The notes under the pieces are model-generated. The model saw nothing but the letters and a program-made list of their open reading frames with translations. It was not told the origin of the DNA and did no database searches. DNA of 40,726 bases from NCBI GenBank assembly GCA_029262175.1, contig JAJCZV010000106.1, positions 1 through 40,726 of the forward strand. Reading direction: 5' to 3'. The stretch comes from Gemmatimonadota bacterium (GTDB lineage Bacteria > Gemmatimonadota > Gemmatimonadetes > Palauibacterales > Palauibacteraceae). The position numbers were made by a program, and so were the translations under genes. Below, in pieces: positions 32,142 to 40,726 of the stretch. The stretch's first letter is position 1. Each line of letters begins with the position of its first letter.

Positions 32142-34295
32142 ATGGCATCGGAAGTAGTGGGGCAGGAATTGCCCTCCGCCCAACCGAACGTCGACCCAGG
32201 CGGGCCGACCGTTCGCGTCGGGTCGCTCGATGCCGGCTTCCGACTCGACGGTGTTCTGACCGACCCGATGTGGGATACGGCCGAGCCGATCGACGGGCTG
32301 ACGATGACCGAGCCCGTCGAGAGCGGAACTCTGGTCGGCACGACCCGAGTCCGCGTGCTCGCGAGTTCGACCGATTTAGTGATCGGAGTCGAGGCGTTCG
32401 ATCCTGAGCCAGATGGAATCGTCTCGTACTCGATCAGCCGGGATCCGGCGCTCCGAAACGAGGACCACGTACGAATCGTCCTCGACCCATTCTTGGACGG
32501 TCGCTCCGGTTATGTCTTCGCGATCAATCCGCGTGGTGCCCGCTACGACGCGCTGGTGGCGCGTCGCGGAGAAGGAGAAGACGCGCGCTGGGACGGGGTC
32601 TGGGAGGCGAAGACCACTCGCACCGACGCGGGGTGGTCGGCCGAGATCCGTATTCCGCTACAAAGCCTCGCCTACGGCGGAGGGCTGCGTGAGTGGGGAT
32701 TCAACATCGAGCGGCGTCGCGAGCGCGGCCAAGAGATGAGTCGCTGGGCCAGCCCGATTCGCGACGCAAAGATCACGCAAACGAGCCGCGCGGGTCGTTT
32801 GACGGGCCTGCCCCGGTTCAGCACGGGCCTCGGACTCACCGTGAGGCCGTCCGTGCTTGGCGGATTCGAGAAGCCGACCCTGGATGCGAGTCGGGACGGC
32901 AAGCTCGAACCGAGCCTGGACATCTCTCAGCGTCTGGGTTCGAACGTGAACCTGATCGCGACCGTCAACACCGACTTCGCCGAAACCGAGGTCGACACAC
33001 GACAGACCAATCTGACCCGCTTCTCCTTGTTCTTTCCGGAGAAACGAACGTTTTTCCTCGAGAACGCGGACATTTACGACTTCGGGATCGGGCTGGAAAC
33101 CAACTTCGGCCGCCCGGACATCATCCCTTTCTTTTCACGTCGCGTGGGACTTCTCGGAGGCGAGGAGGTGCCGCTGCAGGCGGGCGGGAAGCTCAGCGGA
33201 CGGATCGGAAACACGAACTTCGGCGGTCTCGTTACGCGAACGGGGTCGGTCGACGGCCTCGTGAACGGAACGACCATGGGCACGTTTCGCGTCAAACAGA
33301 ATGTGCTCGAGGAGTCGACCGCAGGCATCATCGCCACGTTCGGCGACCCCGAAGGGCGAACCGACAGCTATTTGTTCGGTACCGACTTCACCTTCCAGAC
33401 ATCGCGGTTCTCCGGGGACAAGAACTTCCTGTTTGGCGGGTGGGGCCTCGTCACCGGTCGTGCCGGTCTGACCGGGGACCGAACCGCCTTCGGCGCCAAG
33501 ATCGACTATCCAAACGATACCTGGGATCTGAAGTTTACATTCCAGCGCATCGGTGATGGCTTCGATCCCTCCATGGGCTTCGTTCCTCGTCGCGGGATCT
33601 ACCGATTCGAGGCCGGCGCCAAATGGGATCTCAGGCCGAGTTGGTCGTGGCTCCGGATCATCCGAAACGAGCTTTTCCCCTCGGTCGTGTTCGACCTCGA
33701 TGGCAAATGGGAGAGCTATCGCGTCTTCACCGCGCCGCTCAACTGGCACTTCGAGGGAGGACAACGTCTAGAATTCAACGTCGTTCCAGAAGGCGAGCGT
33801 TTAGTCGAAGCCTTCGGGATCGCCGATGGAGTCGAGATCCAACCGGGGTCTTATCACTGGGTTCGGTACCGAGTCGAAGGCGGTCTGCCCCCGAGCGCCA
33901 AGATCAGTCCTCGCGCCACCCTATGGTTCGGTCCGTTCTACGATGGCTCGCTCGAACAGTTGGACGTCCGGGTGAACATCAACCCCGCCCCGATCGCGAC
34001 CTTCGAGCTCGGTTTGATCCGAAACACCGGTCGTCTCTCCGCCGGACCCTTCAAGCAAGAACTCCTACGGGGCCGCGTCAGGCTCAATCTGTCACCCGAT
34101 CTCGAGCTGGCAAGCTTCATCCAGTACGACAACGAGAGCCGAGAGATCGGAGCGAACACTCGGCTCCGCTGGACCTTCGATCCGCTCGGAGATCTGTTCG
34201 TCATCTACAACCACAATATCCAGGATTTGACCGACCGTTGGGAGCTGACCTCGAACCAGCTCCTGATCAAATTCCAATACGCATTTCGCTACTGA
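32142..34295 (+). CDS. DUF5916 family protein with carbohydrate-binding-like N-domain; N-terminus apparently frameshifted
   Basis: The 717-residue protein has an N-terminal CBM9-like beta-sandwich (about 25-200, FRLDGVLTDPMWDTAEPI, EIRIPLQSLAYG and WGFNIERR). A C-terminal outer-membrane-barrel-like DUF5916 region follows (about 230-717, NTDFAETEVDTRQTNLTRFSLFFPEKRTFFLENADIY). ATG 32142 is the first usable start, yet the same frame continues upstream with a perfect signal-peptide core (GIAAVLAIT) that has no start codon. An ATG at 32108 would feed into it after loss of one base near 32115. So the true start is probably 32108 with a frameshift or sequencing error. The family is typical of Bacteroidota and Gemmatimonadota; function unknown. 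Confidence 0.82.
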   Translation: MASEVVGQELPSAQPNVDPGGPTVRVGSLDAGFRLDGVLTDPMWDTAEPIDGLTMTEPVESGTLVGTTRVRVLASSTDLVIGVEAFDPEPDGIVSYSISRDPALRNEDHVRIVLDPFLDGRSGYVFAINPRGARYDALVARRGEGEDARWDGVWEAKTTRTDAGWSAEIRIPLQSLAYGGGLREWGFNIERRRERGQEMSRWASPIRDAKITQTSRAGRLTGLPRFSTGLGLTVRPSVLGGFEKPTLDASRDGKLEPSLDISQRLGSNVNLIATVNTDFAETEVDTRQTNLTRFSLFFPEKRTFFLENADIYDFGIGLETNFGRPDIIPFFSRRVGLLGGEEVPLQAGGKLSGRIGNTNFGGLVTRTGSVDGLVNGTTMGTFRVKQNVLEESTAGIIATFGDPEGRTDSYLFGTDFTFQTSRFSGDKNFLFGGWGLVTGRAGLTGDRTAFGAKIDYPNDTWDLKFTFQRIGDGFDPSMGFVPRRGIYRFEAGAKWDLRPSWSWLRIIRNELFPSVVFDLDGKWESYRVFTAPLNWHFEGGQRLEFNVVPEGERLVEAFGIADGVEIQPGSYHWVRYRVEGGLPPSAKISPRATLWFGPFYDGSLEQLDVRVNINPAPIATFELGLIRNTGRLSAGPFKQELLRGRVRLNLSPDLELASFIQYDNESREIGANTRLRWTFDPLGDLFVIYNHNIQDLTDRWELTSNQLLIKFQYAFRY

Positions 34296-34307
34296 TCCGT
34301 CGAGAGG

Positions 34308-35642
34308 TCACCCCTCCGCTTGGATCTCCGCGGCCACCTGTTGCACCTCGTCGAGCACGCGAAGAAGGTTGCCGCTCCACAGCATCCCGATCTCATCTTC
34401 GGTGTATCCGCGGCGAACCAGCTCCAGGGTCACGTTGAAGGTCTCCGACGCATCGTCCCAACCGGTCACGCCGCCGCCCCCATCGAAGTCCGAGCTGATC
34501 CCGACGTGCTCGAGTCCGATCAACTCGACCAGATAGTCGATGTGATCGACGAAGTCGGCCACGTCGACCGGATCGGCTTCGACCTGCGCGGCAAGCCGCG
34601 GTTCGGCTGCGGCCCGCACCTCGGCCAGTCCCTCCATATACGCTTCCCGTTCCGCATCGTCCATCGCCCGAATGGCTGCGAAGCCGTCCGCCATCTCGAA
34701 TCCCATTTCCGCAGCCACGGATGCGAGGACGGCGTTCGAAGCCTCCTGCCAGGCGCGATGTTTGTCGCCGTCCAAGTAGGAACGAAATGCGACGGTCTGC
34801 ACAACGCCGCCGTTCTGTTTGAGTGCCAGTAGCTGCTCGTCATCGAGGTTTCGGCTGTGATCGTACTTCGCGCGTGCGGCGGAGTGTGAGGCGATGATCG
34901 GGGCGCGTGTGAGCTCGAACATCTCCATGATCGCCGGCTTCGACGGATGAGAGATGTCGATCATGATGCCCCATTTGTTCATCTCCGCGATCGCCTGTCG
35001 ACCGAGGTCGCTCAAACCATTGTGCAACCAGACGTCATCGCGTTCGCCGGTATTCGAGTCCGAGAATTGGCTGTGTCCGTTGTGCGCCAGCGACATGTAA
35101 CGCCCGCCGCGCTCGGCGAAGTCGCGAATGTTGTCGAGATCATCCCCAACCTGGTAGGCGTTCTCGATCCCGATCATAGCGACCTTCTTGCCGGAGGCCG
35201 CGATGCGCCGGACGTCAGCGGAGGTGAGGGCGAGCTCGATGCGGTCGGGTGCGAGTTCCTCGGTCAATCGGTGGATCGCGTCGAACTTCTCGATGGCTTG
35301 TGCATTTGCATCCGCGAACCCAGCGCGCGTCAGCTCGCCCTGTCCGACGTATACGATGAACCATGCCACATCGAGCCCGCCTGCCTCCATCTTGGGCAAC
35401 GTCACCTGATTGGGCAGGTCCATCGAGTAGTTCTGTTCCGGCGTAAAGTTGTTCGGGTTGATGTCGTCGTGGGTGTCGAGCGTGATCACTCGGTCGTGGA
35501 TCTCCCGGGCGCGTTCGACCAGGGTGCCCTCAGACTCGACCTCCGGCACGGGCACCGCTTCACCACCACAGGCGGCAACGCCAGCCAGGACCGCGAGGGA
35601 AAGGATCGTCGAATAGGTGGCGCGGGCCGTTTGAGTGCACAT
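34308..35642 (-). CDS. Membrane dipeptidase (M19 family) lipoprotein
   Basis: The 444-residue protein has a lipobox (AVLAGVAAC, lipidated Cys25), so it is anchored in the envelope. Binuclear zinc ligands of renal-dipeptidase-type enzymes are present: DTHDD (H-x-D), GIENAY (bridging Glu), DISHPS (His), ASHSAAR (His) and SSDFDGGG (Asp). The enzyme cleaves dipeptides, often with D-residues. It lies 12 bases from the convergent DUF5916 stop. The Shine-Dalgarno is weak. It forms a peptidase cluster with the two genes upstream. Confidence 0.92.
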   Translation of the reverse strand: MCTQTARATYSTILSLAVLAGVAACGGEAVPVPEVESEGTLVERAREIHDRVITLDTHDDINPNNFTPEQNYSMDLPNQVTLPKMEAGGLDVAWFIVYVGQGELTRAGFADANAQAIEKFDAIHRLTEELAPDRIELALTSADVRRIAASGKKVAMIGIENAYQVGDDLDNIRDFAERGGRYMSLAHNGHSQFSDSNTGERDDVWLHNGLSDLGRQAIAEMNKWGIMIDISHPSKPAIMEMFELTRAPIIASHSAARAKYDHSRNLDDEQLLALKQNGGVVQTVAFRSYLDGDKHRAWQEASNAVLASVAAEMGFEMADGFAAIRAMDDAEREAYMEGLAEVRAAAEPRLAAQVEADPVDVADFVDHIDYLVELIGLEHVGISSDFDGGGGVTGWDDASETFNVTLELVRRGYTEDEIGMLWSGNLLRVLDEVQQVAAEIQAEG

Positions 35643-35749
35643 GTAACCGGTCTCTCAAGCTCGGGGAGGACACTGGGAACCGAATCGCGTCGTCGTTGAT
35701 CGCGACTTTCATCCTCCTTGTGGGTCGACTCGGAGGCAAGGCCGGCGTG

Positions 35750-36703
35750 TCACGTGTCGGCGTAAATGTCCACATGGGGTTGGCCGTCGGCGTCGGTCCA
35801 GCCCCGGTACATCCCTGGCGTGTTGAAGCAGAACTCGACGCGACCGTCTCCATCGAGCGAAACCAGCCCGCCGGATCCGGGCACCTGAGCGTGGAGCGTG
35901 TCGAACACGACGCCCCTCACGGCCTCCGCCAGGGTAGCGCCTCCATGGGCCATTCGAGCATGGACGTCGAACGCCGCCGCGTTCCGAATAAAGTATTCGC
36001 CCCAGCCGGTGCAGGAGACCGCGCAAAGAGTGGACGCATACGTTCCGGCCCCGATGATGGGGGAGTCCCCGACCCGTCCCCAGGTCTTGTTCGCCATGCC
36101 GCCGGTCGACGTCGCCGCGGCCAGTCGTCCCTCTCCATCTAACGCTACCGCGCCGACCGTCCCGGACTTCTCGGCGGGATCATCGCCCAGCACGTTGGGC
36201 CGGCCACCGACTCGCCCCTTCGCCCGCTGCATCTCCGCCCAGCGGCGATCGGTGTGGAAAAAGGACGCGTCCGTTTCCTCCATGCCCTGTTTTCGCGCAA
36301 ACGCCTCCGCCCCTTTGCCGACGAGGAGGACGTGCTCGGAGCGCTCCATCAGGAGCTGCGCCAACCCGACCGGAGACCGTATCCCGGTCACGTCGGCTAC
36401 CGCCCCCGCATCTAGGATCGAACCGTCCATGATCGATGCGTCCATGGTGATGACGCCGCGCTCATCGAAGTTCGATCCGCAGCCCGCGTTGAATAGCGGA
36501 GAGTCCTCCATGACCTGAATCGCGGCCACCACGATCTCGACGGCGCTGCCCCCGCGCTCGAGTACGCCGTGCCCGGCGACCAGTGACTCAGCCAGCGTGG
36601 CTCGATATGCGGCTTCGATCGCGGGCGTCATCTCGCCGACGGGAAGGGTGCCGACGCCACCGTGAATCGCTAGGCCCGACGAGATCCGAATCGTGGAGTT
36701 CAC
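35750..36703 (-). CDS. Isoaspartyl peptidase / L-asparaginase (Ntn hydrolase, threonine type)
   Basis: The 317-residue precursor is expected to self-cleave before Thr182 in KSGTVGAVALD, the conserved autoprocessing site of plant-type asparaginases. Supporting motifs are AIHGGVG (12-18), FNAGCGSNFD, MDASIMDG and STGGMANK. The mature enzyme removes isoaspartyl residues from damaged peptides or hydrolyses asparagine. No signal peptide is evident. The start is GTG 36703, 19 bases after the stop of the protease gene; GTG 36712 is also possible. Confidence 0.9.
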   Translation of the reverse strand: MNSTIRISSGLAIHGGVGTLPVGEMTPAIEAAYRATLAESLVAGHGVLERGGSAVEIVVAAIQVMEDSPLFNAGCGSNFDERGVITMDASIMDGSILDAGAVADVTGIRSPVGLAQLLMERSEHVLLVGKGAEAFARKQGMEETDASFFHTDRRWAEMQRAKGRVGGRPNVLGDDPAEKSGTVGAVALDGEGRLAAATSTGGMANKTWGRVGDSPIIGAGTYASTLCAVSCTGWGEYFIRNAAAFDVHARMAHGGATLAEAVRGVVFDTLHAQVPGSGGLVSLDGDGRVEFCFNTPGMYRGWTDADGQPHVDIYADT

Positions 36704-36722
36704 GGCGTACACGTCCTCTTCA

Positions 36723-37442
36723 TCAAAAGCCCGCCAGGCTGAGGATCTCAGCGGGCGTAAGCTCACCCAACTCGAGGACGGTCTTCCCCGAACTGGCCAT
36801 CGCCTGGTGCACTATGTACTGGCCCGCGTGATAACCGATCGCCCGACGGCCATCGGGATGCTCGAACATCCATTCGCCGTAGTCCGCGTCGGTCGGTAAC
36901 GCGAGGATCTCGGCGACCCATGCGTCCACTTCGTCTGGATAGCCGTCCTCCTCGAGGATCACGCCCGTGTAGTGCTGTGCAAACACATCCGCCAAGCCCT
37001 CGTTTACGGCAGCGGTGCCGATGCCCGGCCCGAACTGGTTCTCGCTGATGGTCCAGCCTCGGACGAGGTGATGGAATTCATGGAAGACCGTCCGCGACAG
37101 CCCCGTGTTGACCGCCTCAGCTATACCGCCATCGAGGCGGGTAGAAATCTCGACGAGCACTTTGCCAGGTGCGTCTGCCCGGCCAGAGACGCCCCCGACT
37201 CCGCGAAGATCTCGATCGACGAGCACTACGGTCACCTGAATGTCGCTAGATAGCGTGGGCAAGAAGGTACGCACACCCCGCTCCGATTCGGTGATGATAT
37301 CAACGATGTGGCGCTTGTCCACCGTGGTGAATTGCGGACCCTCGGTATCCTCGAACACGATCCGCAATCCGGTTTGACCGCTTAGCACGATCGGTACTAG
37401 AGGGAGCACCAAGGACAAAGCGATGACTCTTTTCGACTTCAT
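36723..37442 (-). CDS. Exported HExxH putative zinc protease (DUF2268-like)
   Basis: The 239-residue protein has a signal peptide (RVIALSLVLPLVPIVLSG) and the metalloprotease motif TVFHEFHHLVRG (H-E-F-H-H). Downstream NEGLADVFAQHYTG supplies the likely third ligand (Glu), as in DUF2268-type proteases. The ATG at 37442 places the signal peptide correctly; a 17-residue upstream extension does not fit. It lies 19 bases upstream of the isoaspartyl peptidase gene and is probably its operon partner. Substrate unknown. The 174-base gap upstream holds a small CTGCG...CGCAG stem and nothing else I can support. Confidence 0.8.
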   Translation of the reverse strand: MKSKRVIALSLVLPLVPIVLSGQTGLRIVFEDTEGPQFTTVDKRHIVDIITESERGVRTFLPTLSSDIQVTVVLVDRDLRGVGGVSGRADAPGKVLVEISTRLDGGIAEAVNTGLSRTVFHEFHHLVRGWTISENQFGPGIGTAAVNEGLADVFAQHYTGVILEEDGYPDEVDAWVAEILALPTDADYGEWMFEHPDGRRAIGYHAGQYIVHQAMASSGKTVLELGELTPAEILSLAGF

Positions 37443-37616
37443 CGGGGGGTTCTTTCGATTGGGCCGCGTTGCAAAGGCACCTGCCGACACCACGCAACAG
37501 GCTAGGGTTCGAGGACACGCCCAGCCGCAAAAGGGCTGCCTTGAATCCTGCTGCGGGCGGGCTTCACAGCCGTCCTGCGAGTCGCTCCGCAGCCGGCTGC
37601 CGAAACCTGTGGTGGG

Positions 37617-38285
37617 CTAGCCGAACATCACATGACAAAGCACAAAAAATGCGATCGAGATCCCGAGACCCCAAGTGAAGAAATCGAATGACAGGCGCAG
37701 AAATTTGTGCTTGTGGGCGAGGTCTTGCCCGAGGAAATACACGTCCTCGATGAGGCTGTCGTACAACGCTGCGCGATCCTCCATTAGACCCACAATATGT
37801 GTCCGAAACTCCTCTTCGTTCAGATGCTGGAACGACGCGAAGAACAACGAGCTCTCTTCGCCCTGTCCCGCCTGAACGGCCGACCGCCGTCCGGACCGAC
37901 CCGGCCGAGAAGATACGACGGCGAACACGACCGACAGAAAGCTCGTCACCATCAAGAACACCAACGGGAGCAGGAAGTGGGGGTCGTCATCCAGCCGCGG
38001 AAGCAGCGAACCCAAGAAGATCGAGATGATGATGGCGTTAATCGAAAGGAGGATGCTCGATTTGGCGTCCACCATCCGCTTGAGGGTGAAGTGATTCTTC
38101 GACAGAAGTCGGAATAGCGTCTCGATCCCACGTTCAGGGACGCCTTCGACTTTCTTGAGCTTTTTCTTGAGTTGCTTGAGTTCCTTGGCATCGATGCCGA
38201 GGTCTTCCCGCAGAGCTGCATCCAGAGCCTTGGCAGCCTTCTTCGTGGTCTTCGCTTCGTCGCTGGGGGGCTGTGCGTCCGTCAA
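37617..38285 (-). CDS. Pycsar effector-like transmembrane protein (PycTM/DUF5706)
   Basis: The 222-residue protein has a charged N-terminal helix rich in Lys (ELKQLKKKLKKVEGV, likely coiled coil). Two membrane helices (about 78-97, SILLSINAIIISIFLGSLLP; and 103-126) and a C-terminal helix (200-220) follow. DAKSSILLSINAIIIS and the SLFFASFQHLNEEEF...ALYDSLIEDVYFLGQDLAHKHKFLRLSF segment closely follow the DUF5706 pattern, the membrane effector of cCMP/cUMP Pycsar defence. No cyclase is in view. The start is TTG 38285, 7 bases after the kinase stop, since no ATG is available. It looks co-transcribed with the kinase. Confidence 0.75.
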   Translation of the reverse strand: MTDAQPPSDEAKTTKKAAKALDAALREDLGIDAKELKQLKKKLKKVEGVPERGIETLFRLLSKNHFTLKRMVDAKSSILLSINAIIISIFLGSLLPRLDDDPHFLLPLVFLMVTSFLSVVFAVVSSRPGRSGRRSAVQAGQGEESSLFFASFQHLNEEEFRTHIVGLMEDRAALYDSLIEDVYFLGQDLAHKHKFLRLSFDFFTWGLGISIAFFVLCHVMFG

Positions 38286-38292
38286 GAGTGGC

Positions 38293-40725
38293 CTATTCGC
38301 CTGAGGGGGTGAGGCGCCAAACGTCTCCGCGCCAGGAGATCCGCGTCGCGAACACGCGTCGGCCGTCCGGCGTGATGTCTTCGGCAACATACCCGGCCGG
38401 CAATGTCATGATTGTTTGAACCTCCCCGCTAGAAAGCGAGATCTTGAGAATCCGCCGAGGACGGTCTTCCACTCGGCCGTCATCACTCGCGAACACAAAC
38501 TCGCCGGTGGCATCGAATCGAAGCGGAAGGACCGCCGCTTCTAACAACTGGCGGGCCGTGTCACCGGTTCCCACTCCCTGAACCCACAGTCCGCGGTTCC
38601 TCCAATTCTTGAAGTAGGCGACCTGACGACCGTCGGGGGTCGAACGCGGTCGGAAGTTGAATCCTACCGTGTCCGAGACCAGCGTTTGATCCTCACCGGA
38701 CTCCGGATCGATCAAGACCAGCCTTCGATTTCCCGGTCCCTGTGCGAGGAGGTACGTCCCCGCCCAGGTCATGTCAGCGCCGTAGCTGTTCGTGTTCACC
38801 AAGGAGGTCGTGCCGGACACGAAGTCGTGGACGGAAACCTGGATCTCTCCATGGAGCTCGCTCCAGGTCGTCGCCAGTTGGTCCCCCGAGGGCGACCAAG
38901 ACGGTTCGCCCCAGATCACCGTCGGTATCAGCGGTTGGAGCGGACCTCCACCGGCCGGCACGACGCCAATCATCGTGCCGAGGCGAGTAATGCGTACCAG
39001 AGCGAGCCGCTCACCATCCGGGGACACACGGACGTTCAGGTGAACCGCCGAACCCGTGGTGATCTGTTGGGGCTCCGCGGCAGCCCCGCGTATCGGGCTG
39101 ACTTCGAAGGCCCACACGTTCGATTCGCCGTCCGTCCGGACGTAGACCAGATCACCACCAACCGTATGCGTGACGCGGTTCAGATTTCGACGGAAATAGA
39201 ACTCGGAGCGAGCTCCGCCATCGAAGGCCGTGAAGACGAGTTGAGGATCTCCCCGTGGTCGACCATCGGCGGCTATCCCGATGCGCATCAAGTCAGGAAG
39301 CTCGCCCGTCGCTTGACGTAGGTAGTAGAGAAAACGTCCATCCCGGCTAAAGGAGGGTTCCGTTATCCGGGCGGAATCTCGTGCGACCTCGACAAAGGAA
39401 CCCCCTTCCCAGGTTACGAGGATCGCGTGGACCCCCTCTTCGGTGTTGTTCACCTCGATCGCGACGTGTCTCGAATCCGGTGACCAAGAGAGTCGGTTCG
39501 TGAAGGTGACCCACTCCGGGCGCGCAAACCGCACAGTGTCGCCGCTGGACTGGCTCACGATTCTGACATCGCTCCACTGTTCCTGAAAGAATGCCACTCG
39601 ACTGAGATCGGGAGAGGGCAACCCGTATCCACGTCCGAGCACTCGGCCCGCGCCTCCCAACCTCGGCATCGCACGCAGGACCGGGTCGGGGGCCCCGAAA
39701 CCGTAGGCGATCTCAGATCCATCCACCGACCAAACAAGTCCGGCTATGGATGCGCCGCGGTCGAGCTCGAGCGCCGTCGGCGACCGAAGGTCACGAACAA
39801 AAAGAGCCTGGTCGGGCCCGTTGGAGGCCACGTACGCCAACCACTGCCCATCCGCGGAGATCGCCGACTCGACGACATTGCCCTCGAAAGTGATTTGCTC
39901 GCGATCCGTCGTGATCGGACGCGGTCCTCCGTCGGCCAGTCCGAAGATCAAGGCTCCGACGAGGGTAAGCGTCGCGGCCGCTATCCCGACCCACGGCCGC
40001 CTCCAGATTGGAGGCGAACCTCGGGCCGGAAGTCCGGGCGTCGGAGTCGTTCCTCCCGACGGGGTAATCAGCGCGTCCAACTCGCGGACGACCGCGTTGG
40101 CATCCGGCCACCGCGCGCCGGGGTCCTTCTCCAAACACCGCATGATCACGACGCCCAGACGTTCGGGGACATCCGGACGCAACGCGCCAACATCTTCGGG
40201 CGGCTGTGCGACCTGAGCCGCGAGAATGTCCTGAGGTGATCCGCCGGAGAAAGGAGGGCGACCCGTCAGCAGTTCGTACCCGAGTATCCCCAACGCATAG
40301 AGATCCGCCCGATGGTCGATACTGGGAAGTGCCATCGCCTGCTCCGGCGACATATAGGCCGGGGTTCCCAGGGCGATGCCAACGGTCAACTGCTCCTCAT
40401 CCGGATCCGGGGTGTTCTTCGCCACGCCGAAATCCATGAGCAATGCATGTCGGCCGGCTAGAAGGACGTTGCTGGGTTTGATGTCGCGATGGACGACGCC
40501 CTTCTCGTGAGCGTACGCCAACGCGTCCGCTAAGTCAGCGAGGATGCGGGTGGCTTCGCCGATCTCGAAGGCCTGACCTTCACCCAGTCGCTCGCTCAGC
40601 GTCACGCCCTCGACCAGCGGCATCACGAAGTAGTACGTCTCGGCGGCAGCCCCGGAATCAATCAGTGAAAGAATGTGCGGGTGCTGGAGTTTCGCGACGA
40701 TCGAAGTTTCCCGGGCGAAACGCTG
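38293..40725 (-). CDS. Membrane Ser/Thr protein kinase with PD40 beta-propeller C-terminal half, 5' partial
   Basis: The N-lobe glycine loop and Lys lie beyond the right edge; the visible part starts QRFARETSIVAKLQHPHIL. The catalytic lobe has HRDIKPSN (about 80-87 of the visible part), DFG (98-100), SPEQ and DLYALGI. A proline-rich linker, one membrane helix (VGIAAATLTLVGALIFGLA, about 245-264) and a long PD40/TolB-type propeller follow. The propeller repeats include SADGQWLAYVA, SPDSRHVAIEV, SRDGRFLYYL and SPDGERLALV. The propeller would sit outside the cytoplasm as a sensor. It is co-oriented with the PycTM-like gene 7 bases downstream. Architecturally it differs from the TPR kinase at 9323-11581. 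Confidence 0.9.
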   Translation of the reverse strand, partial: QRFARETSIVAKLQHPHILSLIDSGAAAETYYFVMPLVEGVTLSERLGEGQAFEIGEATRILADLADALAYAHEKGVVHRDIKPSNVLLAGRHALLMDFGVAKNTPDPDEEQLTVGIALGTPAYMSPEQAMALPSIDHRADLYALGILGYELLTGRPPFSGGSPQDILAAQVAQPPEDVGALRPDVPERLGVVIMRCLEKDPGARWPDANAVVRELDALITPSGGTTPTPGLPARGSPPIWRRPWVGIAAATLTLVGALIFGLADGGPRPITTDREQITFEGNVVESAISADGQWLAYVASNGPDQALFVRDLRSPTALELDRGASIAGLVWSVDGSEIAYGFGAPDPVLRAMPRLGGAGRVLGRGYGLPSPDLSRVAFFQEQWSDVRIVSQSSGDTVRFARPEWVTFTNRLSWSPDSRHVAIEVNNTEEGVHAILVTWEGGSFVEVARDSARITEPSFSRDGRFLYYLRQATGELPDLMRIGIAADGRPRGDPQLVFTAFDGGARSEFYFRRNLNRVTHTVGGDLVYVRTDGESNVWAFEVSPIRGAAAEPQQITTGSAVHLNVRVSPDGERLALVRITRLGTMIGVVPAGGGPLQPLIPTVIWGEPSWSPSGDQLATTWSELHGEIQVSVHDFVSGTTSLVNTNSYGADMTWAGTYLLAQGPGNRRLVLIDPESGEDQTLVSDTVGFNFRPRSTPDGRQVAYFKNWRNRGLWVQGVGTGDTARQLLEAAVLPLRFDATGEFVFASDDGRVEDRPRRILKISLSSGEVQTIMTLPAGYVAEDITPDGRRVFATRISWRGDVWRLTPSGE

Positions 40726-40726
40726 C

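Noticed and set aside
37617..40725. A complete Pycsar defence system
   Set aside because: No pyrimidine cyclase gene is visible; only the effector-like protein supports it.
1..40726. tRNA genes, rRNA genes, CRISPR arrays, insertion sequences or prophage
   Set aside because: I found no T-loop-like tRNA ends, regularly spaced direct repeats, transposase motifs or phage genes on either strand by eye.

Overview
The window is high-GC, gene-dense bacterial DNA. No 16S rRNA gene, tRNA, insertion sequence, phage gene or CRISPR array is visible. The gene set suggests Gemmatimonadota, or less likely Acidobacteriota. It includes an ADOP-type orphan MacB-like permease, two membrane Ser/Thr kinases with TPR or PD40 sensor halves, a DUF5916 surface protein, PorT and TorF barrels, a TonB-dependent receptor and several exported peptidases. 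This assignment is an inference from gene families, not from a marker gene.

Layout. 1-1797: the end of an Asp-box (sialidase-like) propeller protein overlapped by a GntR/FCD regulator. 1819-9192: envelope genes, namely a PafA-like phosphatase, a PorT-like barrel, a predicted outer-membrane transporter behind a 24-bp perfect palindrome, a TonB-dependent receptor and a beta-propeller protein. 9323-15599: a Ser/Thr kinase with a zf-HC2 protein, a second beta-propeller protein, then an ECF sigma factor coupled to a TorF-like porin. 15588-18973: RidA, pterin-carbinolamine dehydratase and the ADOP permease.

19225-26053 is the centrepiece: a nine-gene plus-strand run with stop/start overlaps. Its order is SDR enoyl-ACP reductase (FabL-like), KAS III, FabA, FabZ, KAS I/II, acyl carrier protein, PlsC-type acyltransferase, 4'-phosphopantetheinyl transferase and a CHAD protein. 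It reads as a near self-contained secondary fatty-acid synthase: it has its own carrier, the enzyme that activates the carrier and an acyltransferase for the product, but no FabG or FabD.

26059-37442: a Tat-exported aminotransferase-V protein, a DoxX-like membrane protein, a diheme cytochrome c peroxidase/MauG protein with a GRGMA tandem repeat, an S15 (CocE) hydrolase, a DUF5916 protein whose signal peptide looks detached by a one-base frameshift, an M19 dipeptidase lipoprotein, an isoaspartyl peptidase and an HExxH protease. 37617-40726: a Pycsar-effector-like (PycTM/DUF5706) membrane protein 7 bases behind a PD40 Ser/Thr kinase that runs off the window.

The genome is very compact. Most convergent pairs end within 25 bases of each other or overlap, and the only gene-free stretch over 300 bases (13487-13821) carries a repeated dyad in front of the sigma-factor gene.
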